A stretch of 64,000 nucleotides of DNA from Spirochaetia bacterium (GCA_009885105.1 VFLI01000027.1:1-64000); one strand, 5' to 3'; counted from the first letter of the stretch, positions 8,015-18,226 are shown. Notes: a model not told the origin generated them from the sequence alone. Numbers and translations are program-made.

Positions 8015-9126
8015 CGGATTGTCTCATCAATAATAGTAGATATCTGAGCGGCGAAGGTTTTCCAGCTCCAGTCTGTGTCCAGTTTCGACGCTTTCAGACG
8101 GCCGCTTCGGTGCTGATCGTTGAATTCCAGAATGGCCGTTTTCCAGCTTTCCGGATCCAGGCATGAAACAAATCGGCTGTCTCCTCCGACTTCCCGGAAA
8201 ACAGGAATATCGGAAAGCATGACGGGAATATTCATTTTCAGAGACTCGATAATCGGCAGACCGAATCCCTCGTGAATGCTGGGGCAGGCAGTCCAGGCCG
8301 CGTGTTCGTAGCACCACTGCAGATTTTCTCCGGAGGCGCTCTCCAGAAAAAAAATTCCAAAATTCTTAAGGGATCCGTTTCTCAAAACTTCGTAGAGCGA
8401 ATCGTCGCCCCAGCCTCTGCGTCCCACAATCACGAGCGGCAGAATATTCGAATTTTCCCGGAAGGCCCGGCTTTGCGCCTCGATCAGAGTTTTTTGATTT
8501 TTTCGCGGTTCGATCGTCCCCACGCAGAGAGAAAATTTTTCCAGAGCCCCGATATCGCCGCCGGGAGGCCGGGACTCGCCAGCCGGAAGCTCGCAGCCCG
8601 GATATACGATGTCCAGTTTTCGCGCATCGGCGGAAGGAATAAATTTCAGAATGTCGTCGCGGGTCGTTTTTGAGAGGCACAGAACCCGGTCTGCGTTTCG
8701 GAGAGTGTGCGATGCGAGAAGTCGGTGCTGCAGCCGATTCCAGAGCACCATTGTGTCCGGCGCCGAGTATGCGTTGAGATCGTGAAAATTGACAACGGCC
8801 GGAATCCGGCAGCGACGGCGAAAAAAAACCGGCAGCATGGCCAGCGTGCCCCATAAAATATCGGCCTTGTGTTTTTTTAAAAGGAACGGCAGACGAACAT
8901 GAATCCACAGAGGACCGAGACGCGAAGAGTCGATATCCAGAGTCACATTCTTCCGCGAAGCGACGTCGGCATAGAGAGGATGCAGACCTCTGTGCGATAC
9001 AAGCACCCAGCTGTCATCCGCTCGGATTTTCAGCAGCTCCGAGAGCATGCAGTGAAGATAGCGTGAATTTCCGGTATTGGCGAAAGCAAGAGGCCGCGCA
9101 TCCACAACTATGATTCGAGACGGCAC
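7975..9126 (-). CDS. GT-B glycosyltransferase (GT4-like)
   Basis: 383-residue cytoplasmic or membrane-associated glycosyltransferase with two Rossmann-like halves. The C-terminal half shows a VGTIEPRKNQKTLIEA block near residue 205 and the sugar-nucleotide binding E-x7-E block SIHEGFGLPIIES near residue 280, typical of GT4 enzymes that build lipopolysaccharide or other surface glycans. Start is GTG. The last 13 residues (RTANDRQSQEANR) and the stop codon are encoded by the family-B repeat, so the original C-terminus was probably replaced or extended. Follows the FecR lipoprotein gene by 14 bases on the same strand. Confidence 0.85.
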   Translation of the reverse strand: MPSRIIVVDARPLAFANTGNSRYLHCMLSELLKIRADDSWVLVSHRGLHPLYADVASRKNVTLDIDSSRLGPLWIHVRLPFLLKKHKADILWGTLAMLPVFFRRRCRIPAVVNFHDLNAYSAPDTMVLWNRLQHRLLASHTLRNADRVLCLSKTTRDDILKFIPSADARKLDIVYPGCELPAGESRPPGGDIGALEKFSLCVGTIEPRKNQKTLIEAQSRAFRENSNILPLVIVGRRGWGDDSLYEVLRNGSLKNFGIFFLESASGENLQWCYEHAAWTACPSIHEGFGLPIIESLKMNIPVMLSDIPVFREVGGDSRFVSCLDPESWKTAILEFNDQHRSGRLKASKLDTDWSWKTFAAQISTIIDETIRTANDRQSQEANR

Positions 9127-9140
9127 GACAAGATTTTCCG

Positions 9141-9851
9141 TCAGGGAGTCGCTTTGAGTTTGTTGTCGATAAACTCCATGAACTTTGCCAATTTTTCAGG
9201 CGTGAACTCTGTCTTGTTTCCGAGAGGACTGCTGTCCATCTCGGAATGATTGTGATTGTAGCCCATGAAGGTCAGTTCCTCCGGTGGAATGACGACGGTT
9301 TTGCTTCCCCGGCTCACAGTGAGAGTGTCCTTTTCCGTAGGCCGGGAAAAAGAAGAGCCCGGAACTGAGTATTCCACTGATCCTTCGCACTGGCATTTGA
9401 GTTCAATTTCGCCTTCAGGCGAAGCCAGGCGGGCTGTATAAAATTTTGTGCCGCGGACCGAGGCGACCGACGTGGGCGTGACCAGTTTTATTTCCGCGCT
9501 GCTGCCGGGCAGCCGCTGAACCTGAAGCCAGACCTTGCCTCTGTCCATATGAAATTCCCGGGATGTGTCCGTATAACTCTGAATTGTCAGCGTCGATTCA
9601 GGCTGGATTTCCATCCTGACTTCCTCAGGGCTAAAAACAAGGATTGCCGTGGACCGGATTCCCGTAATAATCTTGTCCCCCATGAAAAGCTTCGTGCCGG
9701 TCACAAGATCCGATGTCAGACCCTGATGTTCCACTGTTGCGCTTCCGGACAGAGCGGTTACCACGCTCACATGGCCGTGCCGGTTTTTCTGGCAGGACAG
9801 AATTGCCGCGAAAATTATTATCAGGGCGGGGAGTTTATTCATGGGAATCAT
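9141..9851 (-). CDS. FecR-domain lipoprotein
   Basis: About 236 residues. The start at 9851 (or the Met at 9842) is chosen because it begins a standard lipoprotein signal, MNKLPALIIIFAAILSC, whereas the frame further upstream opens only with TTG and adds a charged segment in front. After the lipidated Cys comes a FecR-type beta domain (residues about 30-150) with the signature TPTSVASVRGTKF. FecR domains are found in periplasmic or surface proteins, often with envelope assembly roles. A Cys pair (KCQCEG) follows. The C-terminal 60 residues are hydrophilic. Function unknown. A second FecR protein is at 37945-38688. Confidence 0.75.
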   Translation of the reverse strand: MIPMNKLPALIIIFAAILSCQKNRHGHVSVVTALSGSATVEHQGLTSDLVTGTKLFMGDKIITGIRSTAILVFSPEEVRMEIQPESTLTIQSYTDTSREFHMDRGKVWLQVQRLPGSSAEIKLVTPTSVASVRGTKFYTARLASPEGEIELKCQCEGSVEYSVPGSSFSRPTEKDTLTVSRGSKTVVIPPEELTFMGYNHNHSEMDSSPLGNKTEFTPEKLAKFMEFIDNKLKATP

Positions 9852-10083
9852 CAACTGACCGGGAGGCTGTTTGCGAAAGTATTTTTTAACAGGCCTATAA
9901 AAAAATTGCAGCAATATTAACTTGCAAAAATTTAGTCCCTTCCAGTTGATAGATTAATTAAGATTTCTTACCGTAAATTGGAGCTTTGAATATTCGTATC
10001 AAAAAGAGCGGTTCCCTGAAAAGCGCTTCAAGTCCCCTGATTTTCATATTCTCCATTAATGCTCCGGACTCATTGAACTTTTT

Positions 10084-13000
10084 ATGACTGTATATCCGCT
10101 GAGCCTCATACCTGATATACCGGCAGATGCGGCCGGTATGCAGTATTTCTGGTACATGCTGCCATACGCAGTGCCGGGGCTGATAACCTTCATAGTCGGT
10201 ATGATCCTGGCCGTGCTGGGGATAGTTCGACTCAGGCGCGGGGAGCGGATCGGTTACTATTTATCGTTCAGCGGGACATGTCTGGGCCTGGGGATGCTGG
10301 GTTTTATCCTGGCTTTGAGAGCCGTCATCCATGATGAGGCAGTTCTTCTCAAATGGAATACATACCTGTATCCTCTGGTGCTTCTTCTCGCTCCGTCATC
10401 TCATCACTTGATCTTTTTTATTCTGGAAAAAAAATACAGATTTTTAGAATGGGCTGCCTGGCTAAATTGGATTTCTACAATCATTGCCATAATTGGTATA
10501 ATCAAGGGACAGGCCTTCACAGGACAATTCCTGCATTACAGTTTTGGCAAATATCCCGTCGCGTCGTTATACATGAAACCCTGGGCAATCGTCGCGGCGT
10601 CAGGCTATTTTTTTCTCGCGCTGCCTGCGTATTATCACTATCTGCGGAATAACTCATTTCATGAGAGACGGTTTCTCGTAATCGGCCACAATGTATCCCT
10701 GATTCTTGTAATTTCAAATTTACCAAGTTTTGTCGGGATTCCGCTTTTTCCCGGAAGCACATTTTCATTTATTCCCATGTTCATCCTCGCCTTTGGAGTT
10801 TTCAATTCAGACTTTAAAGATCTAAAGCAGCTTTTATTTGAGAAGACGGGTTTGTTTTATACGCTCAATACAGTTGTCGGCATTGTTCTTTTGGTTCTGG
10901 CCGGCGCTGTGCTTTTTAATTTCTCTCCCGCCAATTATGAGAAACTGCAATGGTTCCCCTGGCTGCTCATACCTTTGTTCTCGGTATTCCTGGTGGTTGG
11001 ACTTGGAATTTTAATTGGCGGGACAAATCCAAATCAGCCTTTAAACCAGCTGGGTTCATTTTCTTTATATATTTTCGGTTTCCAATTATTATCAGTCCTG
11101 TCAGTCAGCCTGTCTTCAGACATTTTAATCGGACACAGAATCGAACAGATCAGTTTCATGATATTTTGTCTGGCTCCGTCTATTCAATTGCGTTTTGCTT
11201 TTTTAAGTCTGAATCGTCCGCTGCCCAGGATTCTGCCATTGTTCGACCTGGTTTCAGCGTCGATGAGCGTCCTGGCCGTCAGTCCCTATCTTTTCACCGG
11301 TTACTTTGAATTCCCCTGGGGACGATTCTCCGCTTCCGGTCCAGTCATACAGATTTATGGCTTCGTAGGCTTTGTCGCCATTGCAATCGTATTGAGGGAA
11401 TGGTGGCTCTGCAGAAAAATTGGAATTAAAAATACTCTTGGCGATTTTGCGGCTCTTTATGTTGGGATTGCCGGTTTCATGCTCATCTGCAATATTCCAG
11501 CGACCCTGGGTTTTGGAATTTACCCCCTCGGGAATCTGAGCATCCTTCCGACAAGCATTCTGGTATTCGGAGTGCTCCGGTATGGCGGTAAAATTGTAAA
11601 AACAGAAGCTTATTCTATCAGCACTCGTTTGATGCCGTTTTCCCTGTTAGCAGTCTTAACTTTAATTGTTTATATCTGGAGCGGTCTTCCTGACGAGTAC
11701 AGCGCTTCGGACCGTCTGCTGCATGCTCTGCTGAGTGGAAGCCCGCTTGTATTGCTGAGTTTTCTTGTCACTTTTATTTTAATTCGTCCGATCGCAACGC
11801 GGATTGATTCCGCTATGCTCAGCCTCTCACAGGCGAAGGAAACGGCAGAAACCCAAAAATTGGAAACAGAGGCAGCCAAAGGAGAATTAGAAAAATTAAA
11901 CACAATTACGAGGAAGATAAACTCAGTGTCGAGTCTGGCAGATATCATGAGTTTTGTTATGGTTTTTCTTGAGAAGGAATTTGGGTTCACTGACTTCTGG
12001 ATGGCGCTGAAAGATGAATCGACAAATGAATTGTACACCTATTCCTATATCGCCGCTGAGGCGTCCGTTGACGCGCATATGTACTTTAAAAATATTAGAG
12101 TCCCGCTGGGCTCGGATAGTTTACTGGCGATAACAAATAAGAACCAAAGAAGAGTCTATATTTCGGACAAGGAGGAATATTCATCCCTTTCCTCTCTGGA
12201 CCAGGAGATAATAAACAAAGCAAATTTAACGTCCATTTTGCAAATTCCATTTGTTATTTACGGCCAGACCATTGGAATACTTTCTCTGCATGGCAGGTCG
12301 GGACAAATTCTCAGGACGGATCAGCTCGATAAAATTCAGGCCTTTGCCGACCAGATCGCCGGATCAATATACAATTCAAAACTTTTCAAAGAAGCGCAGG
12401 AAGCAAAAGAAACCGCCGTACGCGCGCAGGAAGAGGCTGAAATTGCCCGGTTGAATGCGGAAAAACAGAGAGAAGAAACGGAAGGCTTGAACAAACTTAT
12501 AAAAAGTCTGAATGAAGAACTGAACATAGAAGTAATAATGGAAAAGGTGTCAAAATATGTTTTTAATATTTTTGGCGTCAAACAATATGCGCTGTACGGC
12601 ATCACAAGAGATAAAGAAAGAGTAAAACTGATTTCAGCCGCATTTCCGGATTTTGTAGGCGAATCTGACCGCAATGCCATCAGCAATTTCGAAATTCCCA
12701 TTGTTGGATCGGGGGCTCATGCGGTAACATTCAAAGCAAAAAGACCATTTTTCCCTCAAAAAATCAGAAGAAGCAGCGTCAGCAAGGAAGAACTATTTGT
12801 CATTGATGCATGCCGGATTGAATCCTTTCTTATGATCCCGCTTATTCTTCAAAACGAACCGGTCGGCATTTTAGATTTTTTCAATGTCGGCAAGATGGAA
12901 CTATCGAAAGAGGCAATCATAAAACTATCGATCCTTGGCGAACAGCTTGCCGGGATTGTTTACGGATCCAATCTGCTAACGGAAGTCCGGGAAGAGAAAG

Positions 13001-15807
13001 AGAAAGCGGACGAAGCTAACATTCAAACGGAGAAAGCAAGGCAGGAAATTGAATTCATTAATGAGTTCAACAAAAAAATGAATTCCAAACTGGATCTTGA
13101 ATGGATCCTCAGTGAGGTCCTGAAATTTGCCGGGGCAAAGTATCAATTTGACTCTATTTTCCTGCTCTTGAAAGAATCAAATCATCTGATTTTAAAAACG
13201 GCGAAAGTGCCTGCGAATTCAATTTATGCTTTGGACGCTTTCAGAAAAGTGCAGATTCCGTACACAAAGGACAGCGGACTCCACAGCATGGTGTATCATC
13301 GTCGAAAAAGCTACTTTGTGAAAGACGCGCCCAGATTCAAAGATAAGTTGAACGCAATGGATACGGATATTCTAGAATTATTCAATTTTAAAAGCGCTCT
13401 ATATATTCCGTTGATCGTTCAGAATGAATGCATTGGAATACTGGATCTGGTGAGTCTGGGAAAGAAAATATTTCTTGGGAAAGATGAGCAGACCAGCCTT
13501 GCGCTTCTCGGCGAGAACATCGGTAGCGCGATTTACAATTCGATTCTACTGGAACAGACTGAGAGGCAGAAGCAGGAGACGGAAGATTTAAATCGTCTCA
13601 TCAAAAGCCTGAATGAGGAACGGGATTTGAAGCTCATCATGGATAAGGTTATCAAATATGCGAATAAAACTTTCGGAATTCAATATTACAGTTTGTATGA
13701 AGTGACCCCGGATAAGAACAGCATTTCTCTTCTGGAAATCAATTTTCCGGATTACGTGAGCGAAGAAGACAGAAGTATTATACAGAAAATGACCATACCG
13801 ATAAAGAATGTGAAGGGCGCATTCGCAATCACCATAAAAGCGAACCGGCCTTTTTATGCTCCCAGAGTCAAAACTTCCGGTATTACGGAAGAAGAATTGT
13901 TTGTAATAGAAAAATACAGGATGCAGTCATTCTTGACGATACCTCTGCTTCTGAATAACGAACCAATCGGCGTGCTGAATTTTTCAAATGAGGGAAAGCT
14001 GGATTTGTCCAGGGAAGACATCACACGTCTTTCGATTCTTGGCGAGCAGCTTGCCGGGATTGTACACGGATCGAATCTGTTCAAGCAGGCGCAGGAGGAA
14101 AAAGAGAAAGCGCTCGCCGCACACAAAGACGCCGAGGCTGCGAGGGCAGAGGTTCAAATAATAAATAATTTTATTAAAAATATTAACTCTATTTCCAGCC
14201 TGGACGAGATTCTGGATGAGATATTCCAGTTCATCGTAAATAACTTTTCGATAGATTTTGGATTCATTCAGTTGAAGGAAGGCGATCATTTACAGACAAG
14301 GAAAATTGGAAATTATTCAAATATACTTACCGTGCCTCAGCTCGAATACATAAAGAACTTGAAGGTGCCATTGAATGAGACCGGCGGCGTCCCGTACAAA
14401 ACATACAAAAGGAAAAAAACATTTTTTCTGAATATTGGCCGGGGAGAATTCAGCTCTTCTTTTGATAGAACACTTGTTGAATCCATTCAATTGAAGGCCT
14501 TCCTGATAGTTCCGCTTATAATCCACGATGAGGTCATTGGTCTTGCATTCTTTACTTCTCACAATTCCAACTTCAATTTGAAAAAATCAGAAATCAAGAG
14601 AATTGAAGGATTCTGCAACCAGATCACGGGCGCGATAAACAATGCAAAGCTTTTGAAAGAGACAGAGGCAGAACGCCGAAAATCCGACAAGCTTCTGCTG
14701 AACATTCTACCCGCTCGTGTCGCCGAGGAACTCAAGCGAGAGGGGCGGGTGGAACCGCTCGTGTATGACGAAGTGTCTGTTCTTTTTACGGATTTTGTGG
14801 GATTCACTCAGGCATCGCAGTCTATGATGCCGCACGAACTTGTCGAGGAACTGGACGGCTGCTTCAGTCAGTTCGATGAAGTAGTGAAACGCAATAGCAT
14901 GGAGAAATTGAAAACGATCGGCGATTCTTATATGTGCGCCGCCGGCGTTCCCGCTCTGAGTCCCACCCATGCCGTGGATGCCTGCCTGGCGGCTCTGGAA
15001 ATACGCGCGTTTTTAGATCAGATGCAACAGATCAAGAAGAGCCTGGGACATCCTTTCTGGCAGCTGCGCATTGGGATCCATTCAGGGCCGGTGACGGCGG
15101 GCGTCATTGGAACGGAAAAATTTGCGTACGATATCTGGGGCGATACAGTCAACACAGCCAGTAGAATGGAAGCATCCGGCGAGTCGGGAGAAGTGAACAT
15201 ATCCGGAGCCACATACGAACTGGTGAAAGACTTTTTCGATTGCGAATACCGGGGGAAGCTGGACGCGAAAGGCAAAGGCGTGATGGACATGTATTTTGTG
15301 AACCGGATTAAGCCCGAACTTTCCGGCGACGCGGTCGGTCTGATGCCCAACGAAATCTTCAGAATGTTGCGCCACAATCTGGAAAACAATCAGAGTGAAT
15401 CGGGCAAGCTGTCGCGCAGTTTTGTGCGCTGCGTTTCTCATCCGGAATTTTATGACGTTTTTTATAGACGCTTTATAGGGGAAGATGCGGAAGTTCGGGA
15501 GAAGTTCCGGGAAACTAATATGGAAACCCAGAAGCGGATGCTGCATTCCATTTTTAGCGTTGTCGCAAGGAGAATGACTCCGCGCCTGGACCAGGAAGAG
15601 ATTATTCATCAGAGCGCCGTGAAGCACCGGGATATGGGGATAGGCCCGCATCTATTCGAGAAGTGGCAGAGCTGTATGATCGCAACCATATGCGAATTCG
15701 ATTCAGAGATCAACCAGGGACTGGAAGATTCCTGGAGGCGGTTGTTGAGGGAGCTGTCCGAAAAATATCTTTCGGTTGCATCCGATCAGGAACAGGTGAA
15801 AATGTGA
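10084..15807 (+). CDS. Multi-GAF adenylate cyclase with C-terminal globin
   Basis: 1907-residue membrane signalling protein. Residues 1-590 hold about 16 hydrophobic segments in two similar halves, like the N-terminal 7TM modules of some histidine kinases. Five GAF domains follow (about 606-780, 808-975, 993-1165, 1170-1345, 1360-1530) joined by coiled coils; GAF2 and GAF4 are close copies. Residues 1535-1745 are a class III nucleotidyl cyclase with metal aspartates in LFTDFVGF and TIGDSYM, the adenine-selecting Lys in EKLKTIGD and Asp in YDIWGD, and transition-state Asn/Arg in NTASRM, so ATP is the expected substrate. Residues 1755-1900 look like a globin: HPEFYDVFYRRF, a CD1-type Phe in REKFRETNM, a proximal-His candidate in KHRDMGIGPHLF and a final DSWRRLL helix. 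Predicted to make cAMP in response to membrane, GAF and haem-gas signals. First gene of the 10084-22870 operon. Confidence 0.85.
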   Translation: MTVYPLSLIPDIPADAAGMQYFWYMLPYAVPGLITFIVGMILAVLGIVRLRRGERIGYYLSFSGTCLGLGMLGFILALRAVIHDEAVLLKWNTYLYPLVLLLAPSSHHLIFFILEKKYRFLEWAAWLNWISTIIAIIGIIKGQAFTGQFLHYSFGKYPVASLYMKPWAIVAASGYFFLALPAYYHYLRNNSFHERRFLVIGHNVSLILVISNLPSFVGIPLFPGSTFSFIPMFILAFGVFNSDFKDLKQLLFEKTGLFYTLNTVVGIVLLVLAGAVLFNFSPANYEKLQWFPWLLIPLFSVFLVVGLGILIGGTNPNQPLNQLGSFSLYIFGFQLLSVLSVSLSSDILIGHRIEQISFMIFCLAPSIQLRFAFLSLNRPLPRILPLFDLVSASMSVLAVSPYLFTGYFEFPWGRFSASGPVIQIYGFVGFVAIAIVLREWWLCRKIGIKNTLGDFAALYVGIAGFMLICNIPATLGFGIYPLGNLSILPTSILVFGVLRYGGKIVKTEAYSISTRLMPFSLLAVLTLIVYIWSGLPDEYSASDRLLHALLSGSPLVLLSFLVTFILIRPIATRIDSAMLSLSQAKETAETQKLETEAAKGELEKLNTITRKINSVSSLADIMSFVMVFLEKEFGFTDFWMALKDESTNELYTYSYIAAEASVDAHMYFKNIRVPLGSDSLLAITNKNQRRVYISDKEEYSSLSSLDQEIINKANLTSILQIPFVIYGQTIGILSLHGRSGQILRTDQLDKIQAFADQIAGSIYNSKLFKEAQEAKETAVRAQEEAEIARLNAEKQREETEGLNKLIKSLNEELNIEVIMEKVSKYVFNIFGVKQYALYGITRDKERVKLISAAFPDFVGESDRNAISNFEIPIVGSGAHAVTFKAKRPFFPQKIRRSSVSKEELFVIDACRIESFLMIPLILQNEPVGILDFFNVGKMELSKEAIIKLSILGEQLAGIVYGSNLLTEVREEKEKADEANIQTEKARQEIEFINEFNKKMNSKLDLEWILSEVLKFAGAKYQFDSIFLLLKESNHLILKTAKVPANSIYALDAFRKVQIPYTKDSGLHSMVYHRRKSYFVKDAPRFKDKLNAMDTDILELFNFKSALYIPLIVQNECIGILDLVSLGKKIFLGKDEQTSLALLGENIGSAIYNSILLEQTERQKQETEDLNRLIKSLNEERDLKLIMDKVIKYANKTFGIQYYSLYEVTPDKNSISLLEINFPDYVSEEDRSIIQKMTIPIKNVKGAFAITIKANRPFYAPRVKTSGITEEELFVIEKYRMQSFLTIPLLLNNEPIGVLNFSNEGKLDLSREDITRLSILGEQLAGIVHGSNLFKQAQEEKEKALAAHKDAEAARAEVQIINNFIKNINSISSLDEILDEIFQFIVNNFSIDFGFIQLKEGDHLQTRKIGNYSNILTVPQLEYIKNLKVPLNETGGVPYKTYKRKKTFFLNIGRGEFSSSFDRTLVESIQLKAFLIVPLIIHDEVIGLAFFTSHNSNFNLKKSEIKRIEGFCNQITGAINNAKLLKETEAERRKSDKLLLNILPARVAEELKREGRVEPLVYDEVSVLFTDFVGFTQASQSMMPHELVEELDGCFSQFDEVVKRNSMEKLKTIGDSYMCAAGVPALSPTHAVDACLAALEIRAFLDQMQQIKKSLGHPFWQLRIGIHSGPVTAGVIGTEKFAYDIWGDTVNTASRMEASGESGEVNISGATYELVKDFFDCEYRGKLDAKGKGVMDMYFVNRIKPELSGDAVGLMPNEIFRMLRHNLENNQSESGKLSRSFVRCVSHPEFYDVFYRRFIGEDAEVREKFRETNMETQKRMLHSIFSVVARRMTPRLDQEEIIHQSAVKHRDMGIGPHLFEKWQSCMIATICEFDSEINQGLEDSWRRLLRELSEKYLSVASDQEQVKM

Positions 15808-16166
15808 AAAAAATATTAATAGTGGATGATCAGCCGTCGATGGCCATGCTGCTGCGTGAAATTCTCGAAGACGACAATATTCAGATTGTCTCCGCGGCCA
15901 ACGGAGAGCTGGGTATTAAAAAAGCACTAGAGTTCAAACCTGATTTAATAATAATGGATATTATGATGCCGGTGAAAGACGGGATCACTGCAATAAAAGA
16001 ACTCCGGACTATGCCGGAATTCAACGATACTCCAATTTTCATTCTGTCCGCGAAAGGGAGCGGCCATGATGAGAATCTGGTAAAGGAATTGAATATCAGA
16101 GGCTACCTGCATAAACCATTTTCGGCCGGTCAGATATTTGACGAGGTCACCAGGGCGCTTTCGTGA
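15804..16166 (+). CDS. CheY-like single-domain response regulator
   Basis: 120-residue receiver domain. The GTG at 15804 is taken as start because the protein then begins directly with the first receiver strand (KKILIVDDQP) and overlaps the cyclase stop by 4 bases; the frame further upstream only duplicates cyclase coding sequence. Acid pocket DD, phospho-acceptor Asp in LIIMDIMMP, switch Ser in ILSAKG and conserved Lys in HKPF are all present. It has no output domain, so it probably passes phosphate to or from a partner, most likely the histidine kinase at 16163, which it also overlaps by 4 bases. Confidence 0.9.
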   Translation: MKKILIVDDQPSMAMLLREILEDDNIQIVSAANGELGIKKALEFKPDLIIMDIMMPVKDGITAIKELRTMPEFNDTPIFILSAKGSGHDENLVKELNIRGYLHKPFSAGQIFDEVTRALS

Positions 16167-18226
16167 GCAGAAATCGAGCGGATTCAATTCTGAAATTCGC
16201 GGGGAACCATGCCTTTCTGGCAATCCTAATATTTCTTTCCTGCTCAGGACCGGAACAGAAAATACAACCGGAAGCTGTTAGAGGCGTGCTGGATCTGAGG
16301 CATTGGGATTTCGAAAAAGACGGCCCCGTGGAATTGAAAGGAGAATGGGGGTTTTACTGGAAACAGCTGCTTCTGCCGCAGGTCTTGCAGAAGCGAACCG
16401 AACCGGCGCCTGACTTCATTTATGCGCCGGACGTCTGGGACGATCATCAGATAGACGGCCGTGAAATCGGCGGGCAGGGCCATGCCACTTATCATCTTCG
16501 TGTGCTTTTTCCCGCACTGCCCGGAGCGCTGGCGATACGATTGAATGACCAGGGATCTGCCTACACAATGTACCTGAATTCTGTCAGTCTCGTCCAGAAC
16601 GGTATCGTTGGGGAGAATGCAGAAACGGAGCGGCCGCTCTGGCTGCCCCGGTACGCGAGTTTGAGCGTGGAAAATTCTGCTGATTTTGTGATGCAGATTT
16701 CAAACTATTTTCATCGTCAGGGAGGTCTGTGGCGGCCCGCGCAAATCGGCACAATTAACCAGATACAGGACATTCGAGACCGGGGTCGGATCGTGGAAAG
16801 TTTTCTGGCAGGCTCTTTGCTGATCATGGGTCTCTATCATCTGGCGCTTTTCTTCTACAGAAAAAAAGACAGAGCCGCTTTGTGGTTCGGCCTGCTCTGC
16901 CTTTTTATCACCCTGAGGCTCCTGGTGACAGGAGAGCGCCTTCTTACCGGAGCTTTCCCCCTGACTGGCGCAGAGTTTTTTCTGAAACTGGAATACCTGA
17001 GTTTCTATTTATCACTTCCTTTAACAATTCTATTTCTGCATGCGCTCTTCCCGGATATTTTCTATCGCCCGGTTCTGCGAGGCATCCTTGTTCTTTCGCT
17101 TTTCGGATCAACGACTGTTCTTGCACTACCCGCCCACCTTTACAGTTACACAATAGCCACTTTTCAGGCGTTCGCTGTCATTGCCGGCGCATATGGCTGT
17201 TACATTCTGATCCGCGCTTCATTCCAGGGACAGCAGGGCGCTCGTTTAATTCTTGCCGGCTGGATTGTCTTATTCTCAACTGTTATCAACGATATTGTGT
17301 ACAATTTGTTCCTGATCGGTCCTGGTTTTCTGGCTCCGGCCGGTCTTTTTATTTTTATTTTCGCACAGGCCGGGGCGCTGGCGCATCGCATTGCCTCTGC
17401 CTTCAATACCAGCGAAGAGCTATCCGTGAACCTGGAAAGGAAGGTAGCCGGGCGGACTCAGGAATTGCAGGCCGAAAAAAATAATCTCAAGGACGCAATG
17501 GAGAAAATTGAATTGCTGGCCGAATCCAGAAAAAAACTGTCCGTTGTCGGTCAGGTGGCGGCGGGCATCGTGCATGATATCAAGAATCCAATGGCCACTA
17601 TCCGTGCCCTGGCAGAACTCACAAATACCGATCTAATCACAAAAGAAAAACGCGAAGCCAATTTGAACATGATTGTCAGAGAGATGGACCGCCTGAATGA
17701 TCTGGCCTATGAGATTCTGGACTTTTCAAAAGGACAGCTCACACTTGATCTGACGGAAGTGAATCTGCGAGAATTTATTGATGAAATTGCTAAATTCCTG
17801 AAAATTAATTTTGATTATCTGAAGATCCTTTATATTCAGGATCTGCAGTATGAAGGGCCCGTCATTATTGATAAAGATCGAATCCGGCGTGTCGTCATTA
17901 ATATCGCCAAGAATGCTCTGGAGGCGATGCAGGATGGTAAAAAAGAATATAGCTTTACCATTCGATCGGAAGAAAAATCGGGAAAAGTAACCCTTTCTCT
18001 TATCGACAACGGCCCCGGATTACCGGCTGCTTTGTCGGACAGGATCTTTGACGCTTTTGCCACAGAAGGCAAGAGCAAAGGCGTGGGTCTTGGTCTGTTT
18101 ATGTGCAAATGGATTGTCGATTCGCATCAGGGTGAATTGACTTATCGCACAAAGCCGGACGTAGGGACGACATTCTTTATTACTCTGCCACTTCGGCTAA
18201 CGCATGAGGTCGTGTATGCAATATGA
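16163..18226 (+). CDS. 7TMR-DISM sensor histidine kinase (DISMED1 type)
   Basis: 687 residues. An export/lipobox-like segment ends at FLSC near residue 30, followed by a galactose-binding-fold sensor domain of the 7TMR-DISMED1 kind (about 35-205; GVLDLRHWDFEKDGPVELKG region), a 7TM block (210-410), a coiled coil and a histidine kinase. The H-box is GIVHDIKNPMATIRAL near residue 467, the N-box NIAKNALEAM, and the G-boxes IDNGPGLP and GVGLGLF. The GTG start overlaps the response-regulator stop by 4 bases. Expected to sense a small extracellular ligand and phosphorylate the neighbouring CheY-like protein. Its sensor half is closely similar to that of the phosphatase at 20219-22870. Confidence 0.88.
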   Translation: MSRNRADSILKFAGNHAFLAILIFLSCSGPEQKIQPEAVRGVLDLRHWDFEKDGPVELKGEWGFYWKQLLLPQVLQKRTEPAPDFIYAPDVWDDHQIDGREIGGQGHATYHLRVLFPALPGALAIRLNDQGSAYTMYLNSVSLVQNGIVGENAETERPLWLPRYASLSVENSADFVMQISNYFHRQGGLWRPAQIGTINQIQDIRDRGRIVESFLAGSLLIMGLYHLALFFYRKKDRAALWFGLLCLFITLRLLVTGERLLTGAFPLTGAEFFLKLEYLSFYLSLPLTILFLHALFPDIFYRPVLRGILVLSLFGSTTVLALPAHLYSYTIATFQAFAVIAGAYGCYILIRASFQGQQGARLILAGWIVLFSTVINDIVYNLFLIGPGFLAPAGLFIFIFAQAGALAHRIASAFNTSEELSVNLERKVAGRTQELQAEKNNLKDAMEKIELLAESRKKLSVVGQVAAGIVHDIKNPMATIRALAELTNTDLITKEKREANLNMIVREMDRLNDLAYEILDFSKGQLTLDLTEVNLREFIDEIAKFLKINFDYLKILYIQDLQYEGPVIIDKDRIRRVVINIAKNALEAMQDGKKEYSFTIRSEEKSGKVTLSLIDNGPGLPAALSDRIFDAFATEGKSKGVGLGLFMCKWIVDSHQGELTYRTKPDVGTTFFITLPLRLTHEVVYAI

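Noticed and set aside
15663-15803. N-terminal extension of the response regulator
   Set aside because: It repeats cyclase coding sequence in another frame; the receiver fold begins at the GTG at 15804.
16163-16260. Possible frameshift between response regulator and kinase, as if once a hybrid protein
   Set aside because: Both genes have full domains, a clean GTGA overlap and a signal peptide at the kinase start, so they are two genes.
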